This document shows positions 32,976 to 42,398 of a DNA stretch of 64,000 nucleotides, one piece after another. Below the pieces are notes generated by a model. The model made no database searches, had not been told where the DNA came from, and worked only from the letters and a program-made list of their open reading frames with translations. The stretch is from Ruegeria_B marisflavi (lineage in GTDB: Bacteria > Pseudomonadota > Alphaproteobacteria > Rhodobacterales > Rhodobacteraceae), in the NCBI RefSeq assembly GCF_025673445.1, contig NZ_JAOVQN010000001.1, positions 325,411 through 389,410 on the forward strand. Direction: 5' to 3'. Within the stretch, counting starts at the first letter, position 1, and the number at the start of each line of letters is the position of its first letter. Made by a program: the position numbers and the translations under genes.

Positions 32976-33887
32976 TTACTCGGGCCCGGCAAAGACCCGA
33001 ACCGGATGCAGTTCGCCGGATTTGTAGATGCCCACCGCAACGGCGCGCCCCTCAAACGAGGCCCAAGCCTCGTCGCCATATTCGGCCTCGCCGGGATAGA
33101 CCATGCCCGGATTGCCGTTGCGCAGGCGCTGAACACCCTCGGGGCTGCATTTCAACTCGGGCAGGTCGGCGAGGCCCTCTTCCAGGGGGCGCAGATAGCT
33201 GTCGAGTTCGGGCGTCTTGGCCAGAGCGTCGACCTGCTCGAGGGTGATGCCATCCTCGGCCTCGAAAGGGCCCGACCAGATGCGGCGCAGTTCGCGCACA
33301 TGGCCGTGACAGCCCAGCGCGGCACCCAGGTCGCGGGCGATCGAGCGGACATATCCACCCTTGCCGCAGGTCATCTCGAGCACCACGTGATCGGGGTCGG
33401 GCCGGTCCACCATCAGCAGTTCCTCGACCCAGAGCGGGCGGGCGGCCAGGTCCACATCCTCGCCATCGCGAGCCAGCTTATAGGCGCGCTGACCGTCGAT
33501 CTTGACCGCCGAGAACTTGGGCGGAACCTGCATGATGTCGCCGAGGAACGGCGCCAGAGCATCCTTGATCTGTTTATCGGTGGGGCGCAGGTTGCTGGAA
33601 GCGATCACTTCGCCTTCGGCATCGTCGGTATTGGTCGCCTGGCCCAGGCGGACGGTAAAGACATAGGCCTTTAGCGCATCGGTGATATAGGGAACGGTCT
33701 TCGTGGCCTCGCCCAGGGCGATGGCCAGAACGCCGGTGGCCTCAGGGTCGAGCGTGCCCGCATGACCGGCCTTGTTGGCGCCCAGCGCCCAGCGCACCTT
33801 GTTGACGACGGAGGTCGAGGTGATGCCGGAGGGCTTATCCACCACCAGCCATCCCGAGATATCGCGCCCCTTGCGTTTGCGTGCCAT
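32976..33887 (-). CDS. truB: tRNA pseudouridine(55) synthase
   Basis: This 303-residue enzyme makes pseudouridine 55 in the tRNA T-loop. The opening DISGWLVVDKPSGITSTSVVNKVRW and HAGTLDPEATGVLAIALGEATK (catalytic Asp near residue 44) are diagnostic, as is YVRSIARDLGAALGCHGHVRELRR near 200. It is part of an rbfA - DUF2233 - truB - DUF1643 run on the minus strand. The usual order in bacteria is rbfA, truB, rpsO; here a DUF2233 gene lies between the first two. Confidence 0.96.
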   Translation of the reverse strand: MARKRKGRDISGWLVVDKPSGITSTSVVNKVRWALGANKAGHAGTLDPEATGVLAIALGEATKTVPYITDALKAYVFTVRLGQATNTDDAEGEVIASSNLRPTDKQIKDALAPFLGDIMQVPPKFSAVKIDGQRAYKLARDGEDVDLAARPLWVEELLMVDRPDPDHVVLEMTCGKGGYVRSIARDLGAALGCHGHVRELRRIWSGPFEAEDGITLEQVDALAKTPELDSYLRPLEEGLADLPELKCSPEGVQRLRNGNPGMVYPGEAEYGDEAWASFEGRAVAVGIYKSGELHPVRVFAGPE

Positions 33888-33961
33888 GTCGCCCTCATCC
33901 GATCCAAGGCGCGCCGGTTAGCCCATTGTGAAGAGGCTGTCAAACCGCGCGTCAGGTGCGG

Positions 33962-34699
33962 TCATGGAGCGCTAGCCACCACGCCCACGATAGGCCCCAT
34001 CGAAAAGCCCGGATCCGAACGTCCTAGTCGCGGCGCATAAAGGCGCGAGATGTTGCCGTCGAAATACAGGGCATTCGTTACTTTCAGCACATCCCGGAAC
34101 AGGCTGCCGAATTCATGGAACGTGACGGCGTTGCTGGAAATGGCAAAAACCGCCCTCGTGCCGTCCGCGCTGGTGCCGACGCCGTTGCGGATGTAACGCG
34201 ACGTCGAATCCGGCAGGAACCGCGGATGCAGCGCGCCGTCGATCACCAGCATCGGCCCGGACTGGGTGGCATAGGCGCAATCGGGCCGGTCCGCATCATA
34301 GGCCAGTGTCTCGATCACATCGGCGCGTCCCGGGCGAATGCAGAAAACGCCGTTGGGCAACAGGCCAAAATTGCCTGGTCCCGCATTCGGGATAAGGCGC
34401 TTCTGTTCCTCGCCTTTTTCGACGTAGTGACCGACTGGCGAGCGGTCGGGGTGATACATGCCGGCGTTCATCGCAAAGGCCAGCCGTTTGCCCTCGGATT
34501 GCAGAGCCGAATCCACCGCCGAAAACTGCCCCAGAAGCTTGCCCTGGTCATCGTTGAGGAACAGGCGCAATTCTTCGGTGCGTGGATCGACCTCGCACAC
34601 GGTGTACAGATTGCCCTGATGCGTCAGGTCGCGGCATTCCACCGCCGCCGCAGGCCCCGCCACGGCAAACGCCAGGACAGCCGCGACGTGCCGGATCAC
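33962..34699 (-). CDS. Phosphodiester glycosidase family (DUF2233) exported protein
   Basis: This 245-residue protein starts with a signal peptide (hydrophobic run ending AVAGPAAAVE near residue 19) and has the family segments LAFAMNAGMYHPDRSPVGHYVEKG near 73 and DCAYATQSGPMLVIDGALHPRFLPDS near 140. The family is related to the NAGPA glycosidase that uncovers mannose-6-phosphate and is found in bacteria with unknown substrates. Its start at 34699 overlaps the rbfA stop by 4 bases, so it is translationally coupled to a ribosome-assembly gene though its product leaves the cytoplasm. Confidence 0.85.
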   Translation of the reverse strand: MIRHVAAVLAFAVAGPAAAVECRDLTHQGNLYTVCEVDPRTEELRLFLNDDQGKLLGQFSAVDSALQSEGKRLAFAMNAGMYHPDRSPVGHYVEKGEEQKRLIPNAGPGNFGLLPNGVFCIRPGRADVIETLAYDADRPDCAYATQSGPMLVIDGALHPRFLPDSTSRYIRNGVGTSADGTRAVFAISSNAVTFHEFGSLFRDVLKVTNALYFDGNISRLYAPRLGRSDPGFSMGPIVGVVASAP

Positions 34700-35091
34700 T
34701 CGTCCAGATCGCGGCGCACCGCGTCCTGATCGAATATCCGCCGTGTCTCATCGAGCCGATCAAAGGTTTCGTCCAGCCGGAATCGCAGATCCGGGGTGAA
34801 CTTCAACCCCAGCTTCTTGCCGACCACCCGACGCAGCTCGTTCTTGTTGCGCGCGAGGAGTTGCAGCACATCCTCCTGCCCCTTGCCGCCCAGCGGCAGC
34901 ACAAAGGCGGTCGCGATCTTCAGATCGGGCGAGATGCGCACTTCGCCCACGGTGATCGACAGACGGTTCAGGTCAGGATCGTGCACGTCGCCGCGCGCCA
35001 GCACCTCGGACAAGGTGCGGCGGATTACTTCGCCGACGCGCAGCTGCCGCTGTGACGGGCCGGGACCATCATGAAACTTGTTCTTTGCCAT
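34696..35091 (-). CDS. rbfA: Ribosome-binding factor A
   Basis: This 131-residue protein has the RbfA fold sequence pattern: GPSQRQLRVGEVIRRTLSEVLARGDVHDP, then KIATAFVLPLGGKGQEDVLQLLARNKNELRRVVGKKL and KFTPDLRFRLDETFDR. It matures the 30S subunit by acting on the 5' helix of 16S rRNA. The first gene of its operon, divergent from dapB across 87 bases. Confidence 0.95.
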   Translation of the reverse strand: MAKNKFHDGPGPSQRQLRVGEVIRRTLSEVLARGDVHDPDLNRLSITVGEVRISPDLKIATAFVLPLGGKGQEDVLQLLARNKNELRRVVGKKLGLKFTPDLRFRLDETFDRLDETRRIFDQDAVRRDLDE

Positions 35092-35178
35092 GGTTTCGAT
35101 CTACGCCCAAAGCCGGGCTTTGCCAAGCGGCCCTGAACAGGCTAGGACGCATAAGGCCAAGTACAGGAAGGACACGCC

Positions 35179-35988
35179 ATGACCCATATTCCAGGTATCG
35201 TGATCACCGGAGCGTCGGGCCGTATGGGGCAGATGCTGGTGCAAACCGTGGCCGCCAGCGACAAGGTTCGTCTGGTGGGCGCGGTCGAGCGTCCGGGCCA
35301 CGACTGGATCGGCCGGGATGTGGGCGAGGCGATGGGCGGGCAGCCTCTGGGCGTCACCGTCACAGACGATCCGCTCGAGGCATTTGCGCGTGCGCAGGCG
35401 GTGATTGACTTCACCGCGCCCGCCGCCACGCTGGAGTTTGCCGCATTGGCCGCGCAGGCCCGTTGCGTGCATGTGATCGGCACAACCGGCATGACACCTG
35501 AGCAGATCGCCGCGCTGGAGCCCGCATCGCGCCACGCGGTGATCGTGCGTGCCGGCAACATGAGCCTTGGTGTCAACCTGTTGGTGCAATTGACCAAGAA
35601 GGTCGCTGCCGCGCTGGACGAAGATTTCGATATCGAAGTCATCGAGGCGCATCACCACCATAAGGTCGATGCGCCCTCGGGCACCGCGCTGATGCTGGGT
35701 GAGGCCGCCGCCGAAGGGCGCGGCGTGGATCTGAAGGATGTGTCGGATCGCGCCCGTGATGGCATAACCGGTGCCCGTAGGCGAGGGGCCATCGGTTTCC
35801 ACGCTATTCGCGGCGGCGATATCGTGGGAGAGCACGACGTGCTGTTTGCCGCGCCGGGTGAGCGAATCGTGCTCCGCCACATCGCCACCGACCGGGCGGT
35901 GTTCGCCCGTGGGGCGCTCAAGGCCGCGTTGTGGGGGCAGGGCAAGACGCCGGGCCATTACGATATGGTCGATGTTCTGGGGCTTTGA
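35179..35988 (+). CDS. dapB: 4-hydroxy-tetrahydrodipicolinate reductase
   Basis: This 269-residue enzyme catalyses the NADPH-dependent step in lysine and diaminopimelate synthesis. It opens with IVITGASGRMGQMLVQTV (nucleotide-binding GxxGxxG), and the active-site segment EVIEAHHHHKVDAPSGTALMLGEAAA is present near residue 155, with the catalytic His and Lys. It is transcribed away from rbfA and has no other gene in its operon; the Anbu cluster follows after 105 bases. Confidence 0.97.
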   Translation: MTHIPGIVITGASGRMGQMLVQTVAASDKVRLVGAVERPGHDWIGRDVGEAMGGQPLGVTVTDDPLEAFARAQAVIDFTAPAATLEFAALAAQARCVHVIGTTGMTPEQIAALEPASRHAVIVRAGNMSLGVNLLVQLTKKVAAALDEDFDIEVIEAHHHHKVDAPSGTALMLGEAAAEGRGVDLKDVSDRARDGITGARRRGAIGFHAIRGGDIVGEHDVLFAAPGERIVLRHIATDRAVFARGALKAALWGQGKTPGHYDMVDVLGL

Positions 35989-36093
35989 CATCGGCACCGG
36001 AGAATGCCCAAGTTTTAGTCGTTTCATGTGAATTGCGGTGACGCGTTCGGCAATGCCATTGTCTTTCGGTTAGGCTGGCATAAACTGACCCCT

Positions 36094-37518
36094 ATGAAAC
36101 AAGGTCAATTGTTCGACGAAATGTGGGGGCAGGACGGCGCGCTGCGCGAGGCCTATTCCGATTTCAATACCTGGTTCGCGGGCCAAGAGCCCTCTCGATT
36201 GCGCAAGAAACAGGCAGAAGCAGAACGGCTGTTCCGGCTGACTGGCATCACCTTCAACGTCTATGGGCGGGCCGAGGCGACAGAAAGGCTGATCCCCTTC
36301 GACATCATTCCGCGCATCATCTCGGGGCGGGAATGGTCGCGCCTCTGCCGTGGCATCGAACAGCGGGTTCGGGCGATCAACGCCTTTCTGCACGATATCT
36401 ATCATCGCCAGGAAATCATCCGCGCCGGTCGGTTGCCTGTTGAAATGATTGCGAAGAACGCGGCGTTTCTGCCGCAGATGATCGGCGTTTCGCCGCCGGG
36501 TGGTGTCTATACGCATATCGTCGGTATCGATCTTGTGCGCACCGGCCCTGACGAATTCTTCGTGCTTGAGGACAATGCGCGCACCCCATCGGGCGTGAGC
36601 TACATGCTGGAGAACAGGGAGACCATGTTGCACATGTTCCCCGAGTTGTTCTCGCAAAACCGGGTTCAGTCGGTTCAGAACTATCCAAGGCAATTGCGCC
36701 GTTCGTTGGCGGCTTGCGCCCCGGCGATGTCCGGGGACAGGCCCACCGTGGCGGTGTTGACACCGGGCATCTACAATTCGGCCTATTACGAACACAGCTT
36801 CCTGGCCGACAAGATGGGGGTCGAACTGGTCGAAGGCCATGACCTGCGGGTGGTCGATGGGCGCGTCGCAATGCGCACGACCCGAGGATACCAGCCAATT
36901 GATGTGCTTTACCGCAGGGTCGACGACGATTTTCTGGATCCGCTGAATTTCCGTCCCGATTCGGCGCTGGGCGTTCCCGGTATCCTGGATGTCTATCGCT
37001 CCGGCGGGATCACCATTGCCAACGCCCCCGGCACCGGTATCGCCGACGACAAGGCGATCTATTCCTACATGCCCGAAATCGTCGAGTTTTATACCGGCGA
37101 AAAGGCTCTCTTGAAGAACGTGCCGACGTGGCGCTGCAATGACCCTGAAAGCCTCGCCTATGTGCTCGACAACCTGGCCGAGCTGGTGGTGAAAGAGGTC
37201 CATGGTTCGGGTGGCTACGGCATGTTGATCGGCCCGACGTCTTCGAAACGCGAACTGGAGGAGTTCCGCAGGAAACTCAAAGCCAAGCCCAGCAACTATA
37301 TCGCCCAGCCGACGCTGTCCTTGTCGACCGTGCCGATCTTTACCAAAGCAGGGCTTGCGCCCCGGCATGTCGATTTGCGCCCTTTTGTCCTGGTCTCGCC
37401 GCAAGGTGTCGATATCACCCCCGGCGGCCTGACACGTGTGGCGTTGAAAAAGGGCAGCCTTGTGGTGAACTCCTCGCAAGGGGGCGGCACCAAGGACACC
37501 TGGGTGCTGGAGGACTAG
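36094..37518 (+). CDS. Circularly permuted ATP-grasp protein of the Anbu cluster
   Basis: This 474-residue protein is of the circularly permuted ATP-grasp (DUF404/DUF407) type. Visible segments are EARTPSG-like FFVLEDNARTPSGVSYMLENRE near residue 155, IYNSAYYEHSFLADKMGVELVEG near 230, and VVKEVHGSGGYGMLIGP and RPFVLV in the second half. ATG 36094 (MKQGQLFDEMWG) is chosen; the 22-residue longer frame starts in an ordinary intergenic run. It is predicted to ligate a carboxylate to an amine, in a peptide-type product. Alpha-E, transglutaminase and Anbu genes follow with 3- to 9-base gaps. Confidence 0.9.
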   Translation: MKQGQLFDEMWGQDGALREAYSDFNTWFAGQEPSRLRKKQAEAERLFRLTGITFNVYGRAEATERLIPFDIIPRIISGREWSRLCRGIEQRVRAINAFLHDIYHRQEIIRAGRLPVEMIAKNAAFLPQMIGVSPPGGVYTHIVGIDLVRTGPDEFFVLEDNARTPSGVSYMLENRETMLHMFPELFSQNRVQSVQNYPRQLRRSLAACAPAMSGDRPTVAVLTPGIYNSAYYEHSFLADKMGVELVEGHDLRVVDGRVAMRTTRGYQPIDVLYRRVDDDFLDPLNFRPDSALGVPGILDVYRSGGITIANAPGTGIADDKAIYSYMPEIVEFYTGEKALLKNVPTWRCNDPESLAYVLDNLAELVVKEVHGSGGYGMLIGPTSSKRELEEFRRKLKAKPSNYIAQPTLSLSTVPIFTKAGLAPRHVDLRPFVLVSPQGVDITPGGLTRVALKKGSLVVNSSQGGGTKDTWVLED

Positions 37519-37521
37519 GAC

Positions 37522-38466
37522 ATGCTGGGAAAAACCGCAGGCGGCCTCTTCTGGATGTTCCGCTACCTCGAACGCTCGGAAAACACGGCACGCCTGATCG
37601 AGGCGGGTCAGCGTATCGCGCTCACCCGCTCCAATTCTGCCGATGACGAATGGGCCAGCGTGCTGCAATCGGCAGGCGCCTATGGCGGATTTGTCGATAT
37701 CCACGGCACCGAGATCAGCCGCGATGGCGCCATCGACTGGATGTTGCGCGACCCGGACAACCCGTCTTCGGTCCTGAATATGGCCGAGGCCGCACGTAAC
37801 AACGGCAAGACGGTCCGCACGGCGCTGACGCGCGAAGTTTGGGAAAGTATCAACGAGAACTGGATGACGCTGCGCGATGCGCTGGCGCGCAAGGTCCCTG
37901 AACGTGATCTGCCCGATGTGCTTGCCCTGATCCGGCAGCGCTCGGCTTTTGTGCGCGGCGCCATGCATGGCACCATGCTACGCAACGACATCTATGATTT
38001 CGCCCGGATCGGCACGTTCATGGAGCGGGCCGACAACACCGCTCGGATTCTGGACGTGAAGTATTACGTGCTGCTGCCCTCGGTGGTCGCGGTTGGAACG
38101 TCGATCGACAATGTTCAGTGGCAGACCATCCTGCGCTCGGTCTCGGCCGAAGGCGGGTTCCACATGACATTCGGCCAGGATGCCCGGCCACGGGAGATTG
38201 CGCAGTTCCTGATGCTTGACAAGCGGATGCCGCGCAGCCTGGCCTTCTGTGTCGGCAAGATCCGGGACAACCTGGGATATCTGGCCGATGACTATGGCGC
38301 GCGTCTATCCTGCCATGATCTGTGTGACCAGTTGGCCGAACACACCATGTCGCATACCATTGACGAAATCATCGAGATGGGACTGCACGAGTTCATCAGC
38401 GATTTTCTGAAATCCCTTGCCTCGCTCGGCAGCCAGATCGAAACCGATTACAGGTTCTACAACTGA
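37522..38466 (+). CDS. Alpha-E-domain protein of the Anbu cluster
   Basis: This 314-residue all-helical protein starts with MLGKTAGGLFWMFRYLERSENTARLIEAGQ, the typical opening of alpha-E domains, and has RNDIYDFARIGTFMERADNTARILDVKYYVLLPS near residue 155, a second copy of the same helix pair. The domain is always found beside circularly permuted ATP-grasp proteins and is thought to act with them. It starts 3 bases after the ATP-grasp stop. Confidence 0.92.
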   Translation: MLGKTAGGLFWMFRYLERSENTARLIEAGQRIALTRSNSADDEWASVLQSAGAYGGFVDIHGTEISRDGAIDWMLRDPDNPSSVLNMAEAARNNGKTVRTALTREVWESINENWMTLRDALARKVPERDLPDVLALIRQRSAFVRGAMHGTMLRNDIYDFARIGTFMERADNTARILDVKYYVLLPSVVAVGTSIDNVQWQTILRSVSAEGGFHMTFGQDARPREIAQFLMLDKRMPRSLAFCVGKIRDNLGYLADDYGARLSCHDLCDQLAEHTMSHTIDEIIEMGLHEFISDFLKSLASLGSQIETDYRFYN

Positions 38467-38469
38467 CCC

Positions 38470-39270
38470 ATGCGCCTCAGCATCAGCCATACCACTCGCT
38501 ACGCCTATGACCAGCCGGTCCCATATGCCTTGCAGCAATTGCGGGTCACGCCAAAGTCCGGGCACGGACAGACCGTCCACAATTGGACGGTGACCGTAGA
38601 GGGCGGGCAAAAGGAAGCAAGTTTCGAAGACCAGCACCACAACATTGTCGACCTGATCAGCTTTGCCCCGGGCACCACCCAGATCGCCGTGCATTGCAGC
38701 GGAGTGGTCGAAGTCGAGGAGAACCACGGCGTCATCGGTCAGCATGGCGGCTATATGCCGATGTGGATGTTCCTGCGCGAGACTGATGTCACCAAAGCCG
38801 GACCCATGGTCCGCAAGCTGGTCTCCGGTGTGTACGGCGAGCCGGGCAGTCTGGGCTGGATGCACGCGCTTTCGGCCGCCATTCACGGGGCGGTGGCCTA
38901 TGAAACCGGAAGATCCGAGGTCGGCTGGACAACCGAAGATGTGCTCAGCGCCGGGCATGGTGTCTGCCAGGACCACGCGCATGTGTTCATCGCCTGCTGC
39001 CGTCATATGGGCATACCCGCCCGCTATGTGTCGGGCTACCTGATGATGAACGACCGCATCGAGCAGGAAGCGACCCACGCCTGGGCCGAGGCCAACGTGG
39101 ACGGGCTGGGCTGGGTCGGCTTTGACGTGTCGAACGGCATTTCCCCCGACACCCGCTATGTGCGTGCTGCAACAGGGCTGGACTATGCCGAGGCGGCTCC
39201 GGTATCAGGGACGCGGTTCGGCACCGCGGGCGAGACCCTTACGGTGCAGGTTCAGGTCCAGCAGCAGTAA
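38470..39270 (+). CDS. Transglutaminase-like protein of the Anbu cluster
   Basis: This 266-residue protein opens with the bacterial transglutaminase N-terminal beta domain (LSISHTTRYAYDQPVPYALQQLRVTPKS) and has the papain-like catalytic triad: Cys in AGHGVCQDHAHVFIACCRHMGIPARYVSGYL near residue 164, His in ATHAWAEANVDGLGWVGFDVSNG near 200, and Asp in the last segment. It is probably a protease or peptide-modifying enzyme. It follows the alpha-E gene with 3 bases between them. Confidence 0.92.
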   Translation: MRLSISHTTRYAYDQPVPYALQQLRVTPKSGHGQTVHNWTVTVEGGQKEASFEDQHHNIVDLISFAPGTTQIAVHCSGVVEVEENHGVIGQHGGYMPMWMFLRETDVTKAGPMVRKLVSGVYGEPGSLGWMHALSAAIHGAVAYETGRSEVGWTTEDVLSAGHGVCQDHAHVFIACCRHMGIPARYVSGYLMMNDRIEQEATHAWAEANVDGLGWVGFDVSNGISPDTRYVRAATGLDYAEAAPVSGTRFGTAGETLTVQVQVQQQ

Positions 39271-39279
39271 AGGCATGCG

Positions 39280-40011
39280 ATGACATATTGCGTAGGGATG
39301 CGGCTCGGTCACGGGCTGGTCTTCATGTCGGATACCCGCACCAACGCGGGAGTCGACAACATCTCGACCTTTCGCAAGATGTTCACGTTCGAGGAACCTG
39401 GCGAGCGTTTCATCACCATCCTGACTGCAGGCAATCTCGCCACAACGCAGGCGGTGATTTCCATCCTCGAGGAACGCACCAAGGCCCCCGCCGATCGCAG
39501 TCCTTCGATCATGGAGGCGCCCTCCATGTTCCAGGTGGCGCGGCTGGTTGGCCAAACCCTTCGCGAGGTGATCGCGGCCAACGCCGAGACCGGTCAGCGG
39601 GCCGATGCGGCCTTTAACGCGACGATGATCGTCGGCGGCCAGATCGCGGGCAATCCGCCGCGCCTTTTCCTGGTCTATCCCGAAGGCAATTTCATCGAGG
39701 CCGGCGACGATACCCCCTATTTCCAGATCGGGGAAACCAAGTACGGCCGCCCGATTCTGGTCCGGGCCTATGAGCCGGATATGAGTTTCGAAGCTGCGGT
39801 AAAACTGCTGCTGGTCAGTTTCGATTCCACGATCAAGGCAAACCTGTCCGTTGGTTTACCGCTCGACCTGCAACTCTACGAGACCGACAGTTGCAAACAG
39901 GGGCTGACGCGCCGGATCGACGCCGAAGACCCCTATTTCCAGACCATCTCGACCGGCTGGGGTTCGGCCCTGAAACTCGCCTTCGACAGTCTGCCTGACA
40001 TCACGCTCTGA
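39280..40011 (+). CDS. Anbu, proteasome-like peptidase
   Basis: This 243-residue N-terminal-nucleophile hydrolase starts MTYCVGMRLGHGLVFMSDTRTNAGVDNISTFRKMF; removal of Met would expose Thr2 as catalytic nucleophile, with Asp and Lys33-type residues behind it. FITILTAGNLATTQAVI follows as in proteasome beta subunits. This is the Anbu (ancestral beta subunit) family, which forms ring or helical assemblies without an ATPase partner. It closes the cluster, after the transglutaminase gene. Confidence 0.9.
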   Translation: MTYCVGMRLGHGLVFMSDTRTNAGVDNISTFRKMFTFEEPGERFITILTAGNLATTQAVISILEERTKAPADRSPSIMEAPSMFQVARLVGQTLREVIAANAETGQRADAAFNATMIVGGQIAGNPPRLFLVYPEGNFIEAGDDTPYFQIGETKYGRPILVRAYEPDMSFEAAVKLLLVSFDSTIKANLSVGLPLDLQLYETDSCKQGLTRRIDAEDPYFQTISTGWGSALKLAFDSLPDITL

Positions 40012-40047
40012 TCTGCCGCCCACAGGAGTAGACGGCAGCGACAGGCC

Positions 40048-42249
40048 TTATCCCTTCCGGCGCGGCGGGGCGTCGCCGCCGCGACCTGCCGGTTTGCCCG
40101 TGGGGCGTGCGCCAGGCTTGGCTGGTTTGCCGGAACCGGGCTTGGCAAACCGTGCGGGTTTTGTGCCTTCCGAACTGTTGCTCCGGAAGGGTTTGCCGCC
40201 CTCGGGTTTCGCGAAACGCGCCGGTTTTCCACCTTCGGATTTGCCACCGCGAAACGGCTTGTCGCCTCCCGGTTTACCGGGGCGGGACTGTTTGCTGCCA
40301 TCCGGCTTGGCGAACCGGGCCGGTTTGTCCCCATCCGGCTTTGCCGCGTGGAAAGGTTTGCCGCCACCGGGCTTGCCTGCACGGAATGAACGGCTGCTGT
40401 CCGCTGCGGCGGACGAAGCCGGGCGCGCGCTCTTGAACGGTTTCTTGGCAGCGGGCTTCGCCTCGACCAGTGCCGCGCGCTCGGCAGGTTTGTCCGATAC
40501 CGGTTTGGGGCGCGGCTTGGCCGTCTCCTGTGCAACTACGTCTTTCTTCGGTTCCGGTGCCGCAACGGGCGCTTCGCGAGCGGTATCGCGCGGCGGGCGC
40601 GATTCCTTTCGGGGTGGCCGGGGTGTCCGCTCTGTATCGCGGTCAAAACGCTTCTTGGGCGCACGCGCACGCGGTTCGTCGGCCGGCGCGCCGTCCATCG
40701 CCCTTGCGGTAATCTCGCCTTCGAGCACACCATTTGGACCAATATGGGCAAGGAAACCCTGAAGCGCGGCCTCAGCCAGTTCCACATGGGTCTCGTCCGC
40801 CTGCATCCGGATCTTGCCGATCTGGCTCTTCTCCAGGTTACCTGCGCGGCAGAGCAGCGGCAACAGCCAGCGCGGTTCTGCCCGCTGATTCCGCCCGACC
40901 GACAGAGCGACCCAGGCCGACGGCCCAAAGCTCGCCGCAGGATCGGTGCGAACAGGCGCGCGGTTCAGTTCTTCGGGCGCGGTCAACCCGGCGCGGTGCA
41001 ACCGCAAACAGGCGATCGCGATCTGTTCGGCGCTGAACCTCTGCATCAGATCGGCGGCGAAACGGGTTTCATCCTCGGCCACTTCGGCGGTCCACATCGG
41101 ATCGTCCAGCAGCCGGGCCTCGTCTTTGGCCAGAATATCGTCGGGCGTCGGCGCAAAGGTCCATTCCGCCTCGATCTTGGCCCATTTCAGCAGCCGCTGC
41201 GCCTTTTTGGCGATCTTGTCCGACACGATCAGCGCCGAGATGCCCTTGCGCCCGGCCCGGCCGGTCCGGCCCGAACGGTGCAGCAGCCCTTCGGTGTTGA
41301 TGGGCAAATCGGCATGGATGACCAGATCCAGGTTCGGCAGGTCGATACCACGCGCGGCGACATCGGTCGCCACGCAGACCCGCGCCCGCCCGTCGCGCAT
41401 GGCTTGCAGCGCATGGCTGCGCTCGTCCTGGCTCAACTCGCCAGACAGGCTGACCACTGCAAACCCACGGTTGGCAAACCGCGCGGTCAGACGGGCGACG
41501 GCGGCGCGGGTATTGGCAAACACGATGGCCGTGGGCGCATCGTGGAACCGCAGCAGGTTGATGATGGCATGTTCGGCGTCATGCGCCGCCACCTGTACCG
41601 CCTGATAGGCGATATCGGCGTGCTGGCTCTTGGCCGAAATCGTCGAAACGCGCACGGCCTCGCGCTGATAGGTCTTGGCCAGCTCCGCGATGGCGGGCGA
41701 TACGGTGGCCGAGAACATCAGCGTGCGGCGCCCAACGGGCGCCTCGCCTAGCATGAACTCCAGATCCTCGCGAAAGCCGAGGTCGAGCATCTCGTCGGCC
41801 TCGTCCAGCACCACGGCGCGAATGTCGCTCAGGTCCAGCGCGCCGCGCTCGATATGGTCACGCAGGCGGCCCGGCGTGCCGACTACGATATGCGCGCCGC
41901 GTTCCAGCGCCCGCCGTTCGGTCCGGGCATCCATGCCGCCGATACAGGTGGCCACGCTGGCGCCCGTGCGGGCATAGAGCCAGATTAGCTCGCGGCTCAC
42001 CTGCATGGCCAGTTCGCGGGTCGGCGCCACGATCAGCGCCAGCGGCGCGGCAGGCGGGTCCAGGCGAAGGGCTTCACCCAGCAGTGTCGGCGCGATTGCC
42101 AGGCCAAAGGCCACGGTCTTGCCCGAACCGGTCTGCGCGGAAACAAGCAGGTCCGCTTCGGTCAGTTCAGGCGCAGTGACGGCCTGTTGCACGTCGGTCA
42201 GCGTGTCAAAGCCGCGTTCGGCCAGGGCATCGAAAAGTGGGGAAGTCAT
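40048..42249 (-). CDS. DEAD-box RNA helicase with repetitive basic tail
   Basis: This 733-residue helicase has all core motifs: VSAQTGSGKT (I) near residue 36, PTRELAMQ, VLDEADEMLDLG (II), MFSATVS (III) and the HRSGRTGRAGRKG motif (VI) near 322. A DbpA-type RNA-binding region follows (residues about 450-520, ending GVLEGEITARAMD). The remaining 190 or so residues are Lys, Arg, Pro and Gly-rich, with near-repeats of the FAKPDG/GKPFR type from about 600 on. It probably remodels RNA, likely in ribosome assembly. Divergent from the SDR gene. Confidence 0.92.
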   Translation of the reverse strand: MTSPLFDALAERGFDTLTDVQQAVTAPELTEADLLVSAQTGSGKTVAFGLAIAPTLLGEALRLDPPAAPLALIVAPTRELAMQVSRELIWLYARTGASVATCIGGMDARTERRALERGAHIVVGTPGRLRDHIERGALDLSDIRAVVLDEADEMLDLGFREDLEFMLGEAPVGRRTLMFSATVSPAIAELAKTYQREAVRVSTISAKSQHADIAYQAVQVAAHDAEHAIINLLRFHDAPTAIVFANTRAAVARLTARFANRGFAVVSLSGELSQDERSHALQAMRDGRARVCVATDVAARGIDLPNLDLVIHADLPINTEGLLHRSGRTGRAGRKGISALIVSDKIAKKAQRLLKWAKIEAEWTFAPTPDDILAKDEARLLDDPMWTAEVAEDETRFAADLMQRFSAEQIAIACLRLHRAGLTAPEELNRAPVRTDPAASFGPSAWVALSVGRNQRAEPRWLLPLLCRAGNLEKSQIGKIRMQADETHVELAEAALQGFLAHIGPNGVLEGEITARAMDGAPADEPRARAPKKRFDRDTERTPRPPRKESRPPRDTAREAPVAAPEPKKDVVAQETAKPRPKPVSDKPAERAALVEAKPAAKKPFKSARPASSAAADSSRSFRAGKPGGGKPFHAAKPDGDKPARFAKPDGSKQSRPGKPGGDKPFRGGKSEGGKPARFAKPEGGKPFRSNSSEGTKPARFAKPGSGKPAKPGARPTGKPAGRGGDAPPRRKG

Positions 42250-42398
42250 CAGGGGAATGTCCAGCAGGGCGCGGGACTCACCCGTCGCAAAGACTGCGCA
42301 TATAGGGGAGGCGGGCCTGTTTGTCCATGCCTTGTTCTCGGGAAGGATTGCGCAACGCCAGTGGCTTCTGTTTGCTGGGGACCGGGAGGAAGCTCAAC

